A DNA stretch of 9,070 bases from Hyphomicrobiales bacterium (GTDB taxonomy: Bacteria > Pseudomonadota > Alphaproteobacteria > Rhizobiales > Beijerinckiaceae), in NCBI GenBank assembly GCA_028290085.1, contig JAQGKN010000127.1, positions 1 to 9,070 on the forward strand, read 5' to 3'. Shown piece after piece: positions 7,249 to 9,070 of this stretch (position 1 is its first letter; every line of letters begins with the position of its first letter). Under the pieces are notes generated by a model, which was not told the origin of the DNA, searched no databases, and was given only the letters and a program-made list of their open reading frames with translations. The translations under genes and the position numbers were made by a program.

Positions 7249-8046
7249 ATGATGGCACGGCTTCGTCAGAAGGGCTGGTTCGCCGCGCTTTGGCTCGTCT
7301 GCGCGATTTGCGTAGGGGCAGTTGCCGCGCCAAGCTGGCCGGCGCTGACCGGGCGCGTGGTCGATAGCGCGGGCATCATTCCCGCCGATACGAAGCTTGC
7401 GCTCGACACCAAGCTGAAGGAGCTGGAGGACAAGTCTGGCATCCAGCTCGTGGTCGCGACCGTCGGCTCGCTCGATGGCACCGAGATCGAGCCTTATGCG
7501 AACGGCCTCTTTCGCGCCTGGAAACTGGGTGAGACCAAGAAGAACAACGGCGTTCTGCTGCTCGTCGCGCCCAATGAAAAGCGCGTGCGCATCGAGGTTG
7601 GCTACGGGCTCGAGGGGACGCTGACCGACGCGCTGTCGAAGATCATCATCGCCAATGCGATCACGCCTCGCTTCAAGACGGGCGATTTCGGCGGGGGCAT
7701 CACGCGTGGCGTCGAGGACATCACCACGGTCCTGACGACTGACGCGGCCGAGTGGCAGAAGCGCCCGAGCCTGCGGGCGGAAGAGCCCGACCTGATCGAC
7801 CAGCTGATGCCGCTCATCGTCCTCGGCCTGTTCATTTTCGTGATCTGGATCATGATCCGCAACGCGCGCGGCCAGCGCTCTCGCTGGGGCGGTGGCGGGC
7901 CCGGCGGCGTGTTCTTTCCGCCCAGCAGTGGCGGTAACTGGGGCTCCGGCTCAGGATCGAGCTGGGGCGGTGGCTTCTCGGGCGGGGGCGGCTTTTCCGG
8001 CGGCGGCGGATCGTCGGGCGGCGGCGGCGCATCGGGGGGCTGGTGA
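7249..8046 (+). CDS. TPM domain protein with glycine-rich tail (YgcG-like)
   Basis: A 265-residue exported membrane protein. Residues 1-26 form a signal peptide (cut near AVA-APSW). The TPM (TPM_phosphatase) domain spans about 33-162: TGRVVDSAGIIP, GIQLVVATVGSLDG, NNGVLLLVAPNEKRVRIEVGYGLEG and TPRFKTGDFGGGI. A membrane helix follows (about 187-203), then a tail of about 50 residues (214-265) made mostly of Gly, Ser and Trp, ending in repeats of FSGGGG. This order matches the YgcG-like group. The domain is therefore predicted in the periplasm and the tail in the cytoplasm, if the signal is cleaved. Phosphatase activity is reported for a plant relative but is not shown here. A double ATG (7249, 7252) leaves the start uncertain by one codon. 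It is co-transcribed with lemA and overlaps the next TPM gene. Confidence 0.93.
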   Translation: MMARLRQKGWFAALWLVCAICVGAVAAPSWPALTGRVVDSAGIIPADTKLALDTKLKELEDKSGIQLVVATVGSLDGTEIEPYANGLFRAWKLGETKKNNGVLLLVAPNEKRVRIEVGYGLEGTLTDALSKIIIANAITPRFKTGDFGGGITRGVEDITTVLTTDAAEWQKRPSLRAEEPDLIDQLMPLIVLGLFIFVIWIMIRNARGQRSRWGGGGPGGVFFPPSSGGNWGSGSGSSWGGGFSGGGGFSGGGGSSGGGGASGGW

Positions 8047-8654
8047 TGGACTTCTCAGACGCGGATCACGCGCGTATTTCAGATGCGATCCAAACTGCCG
8101 AAAAGCGCACGAGCGGTGAGATCGTCTGCGTCCTGGCACAGACCTCTTCGGACTATAGCCATGTACCTGTTGTCTGGGGCGCGGTTGCCGCGCTGGCCGC
8201 ACCATGGCCACTGATGGCACTGACGAACCTTTCCGTGCAACGCATTTTTATCGCGCAGATTGCCGTTTTCGTCGCGTTGACGCTTCTGCTCTCGCTGCCG
8301 GCAATACGCCTGTTGCTGGTGCCGCGCAGCGTCTTGCGGGCCCGCGCCCATCGCGCGGCGGTCGAGCAATTCTACACGCGGGGCCTGAGCCGCAAGGTCG
8401 AGCGCAACGCCATTCTCATCTACGTGTCGCTCGCCGAGCACTACGCTCGCATCGTCGCCGACGAGGGCATTGCCGCCAAGGCGCAGCAGGCCGAATGGCA
8501 GGCGGCGATCGATACGCTGATCGCCCATGCGCGCGCCGACCGCGTGCCCGATGGCTTTGTCGCCGCCGTCGGGCTCTGCGCGGATGTGCTGGCACGCCAT
8601 TACCCGCCCGGGCCGAATGCGAATCTGCTGCCCAATCGACTCTACGTGATCTAG
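8046..8654 (+). CDS. Membrane TPM-domain protein
   Basis: A 202-residue protein of the second TPM type found beside LemA/YgcG genes. The N-terminus (residues 8-35) carries ISDAIQTAEKRTSGEIVCVLA, the usual opening of this group. Two membrane helices follow (about 40-60 and 67-92), joined by a short loop, and then the rest of the TPM-like domain (100-185) with VEQFYTRGL, ILIYVSLAEHYARIVADEGI and WQAAIDTL. There is no signal peptide, so both soluble parts are predicted on the same, cytoplasmic side. ATG at 8046 overlaps the upstream stop as TGATG, which suggests translational coupling; a GTG one codon earlier is less likely. No phosphatase active site can be recognised. Its stop codon shares CTAG with the stop of the convergent allophanate hydrolase gene. 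Confidence 0.88.
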   Translation: MDFSDADHARISDAIQTAEKRTSGEIVCVLAQTSSDYSHVPVVWGAVAALAAPWPLMALTNLSVQRIFIAQIAVFVALTLLLSLPAIRLLLVPRSVLRARAHRAAVEQFYTRGLSRKVERNAILIYVSLAEHYARIVADEGIAAKAQQAEWQAAIDTLIAHARADRVPDGFVAAVGLCADVLARHYPPGPNANLLPNRLYVI

Positions 8655-9070
8655 ATCTTCGCCGACGCAATCTCGGCGATATAGGCACGCCAGCCGCCGA
8701 GCTGCGTGATCTCGCGCGCACCTGCGACGCCGTGTGCTTCGCACAAGAAGCCACTGACTGCGGAGCCATCGTCCAGCGTCACCTTGCCGATGCCAAGCGG
8801 CGCCGGAATGGCATCTACAAAAGCACCGAAGGCGGCTGACGACAGCGACCAGACTTCAACCTCGAGACCGGGCCCAGCAAAGCCCGGCTCGCGCAGAAGA
8901 CCGGGTTTTGCGGGCACCGTCCCGGGCAGGACGAAGAGGCGATAATCCGTCGCGGTCCGGCAGCGTCGCACCAGATATCCCTCGCCGTCCGTCAGCTGCC
9001 GGTTGAGCGGCATGCCGCTGAGATGGGCGCCGACCACCGCGATTTCGACGCTTTCGCCCGCAGGCACGGC
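8651..9070 (-). CDS. Allophanate hydrolase, C-terminal domain (partial)
   Basis: The 3' end of a minus-strand gene whose frame stays open to the right edge of the window. The visible 139 residues match the C-terminal domain of AtzF/DUR1-type allophanate hydrolase: VVGAHLSGMPLNRQL near the start, then YRLFVLPGTVPAKPGLLREPG, a stretch EVEVWSLSSAAFGAFVDAIPAPLGIG, and the close SGFLCE...ITQLGGWRAYIAE. In the full enzyme, about 600 residues long, an amidase-signature domain lies before this one and cleaves allophanate to carbon dioxide and ammonia in urea use. The amidase part is not in the window, so whether the gene is whole cannot be judged; a stand-alone domain is unlikely because no convincing start lies inside the visible part (only a GTG at 9067 near the edge). 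The stop at 8651 overlaps the stop of the convergent TPM gene. Confidence 0.85.
   Translation of the reverse strand, partial: AVPAGESVEIAVVGAHLSGMPLNRQLTDGEGYLVRRCRTATDYRLFVLPGTVPAKPGLLREPGFAGPGLEVEVWSLSSAAFGAFVDAIPAPLGIGKVTLDDGSAVSGFLCEAHGVAGAREITQLGGWRAYIAEIASAKI

Noticed and set aside
7872..8043. Gly-rich repeats at the end of the first TPM gene as a possible tandem DNA repeat or frame error
   Set aside because: The glycine codons continue in frame to a stop overlapping the next gene, and glycine-rich tails are normal in YgcG-like TPM proteins.

Overview
The window is GC-rich and contains single-copy chromosomal genes. Gene content points to an alphaproteobacterium, most likely of the Hyphomicrobiales (Rhizobiales). 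The main clues are an IalB-family periplasmic protein, a stand-alone leuC with no adjacent leuD, a 645-residue acetyl-CoA synthetase, and an ECF sigma factor whose sequence resembles alphaproteobacterial types. This placement is inferred from family knowledge and was not searched. I see no mobile element, CRISPR array, rRNA or tRNA.

Layout, left to right. A minus-strand PhnB-like VOC (glyoxalase-fold) protein is followed by a roughly 170 bp divergent control region and leuC (+), the large subunit of isopropylmalate isomerase. leuC ends at a textbook intrinsic terminator. Two small plus-strand genes of unknown function follow: a His/Arg-rich exported protein and an 82-residue protein with one C-terminal membrane helix. 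They converge on acs (-), acetyl-CoA synthetase, with a 10-bp hairpin between. Upstream of acs, on the same strand, lies an IalB-family gene with its own intrinsic terminator, so the two are probably separate transcription units.

The right third is a tight plus-strand cluster: an ECF sigma factor, a LemA-family lipoprotein, a secreted and membrane-anchored TPM-domain protein with a poly-glycine tail, and a second membrane TPM-domain protein. Gaps are 29 bp, 14 bp and then a 1-base TGATG overlap, so this is very likely one operon. LemA and TPM proteins are known partners in many genomes; an ECF sigma factor at the head with no anti-sigma gene next to it is the most notable arrangement here. 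The cluster ends tail to tail with a minus-strand gene fragment, the C-terminal domain of an allophanate hydrolase, whose amidase part lies beyond the right edge. The two stop codons share one CTAG.

Most genes are housekeeping or conserved hypotheticals. I did not find a clear novel defence or mobile system. The candidates worth checking are the ECF-LemA-TPM-TPM cassette, the small exported His/Arg-rich protein, and several dyad-symmetric elements in the control regions of leuC, acs and the ialB/sigma pair.
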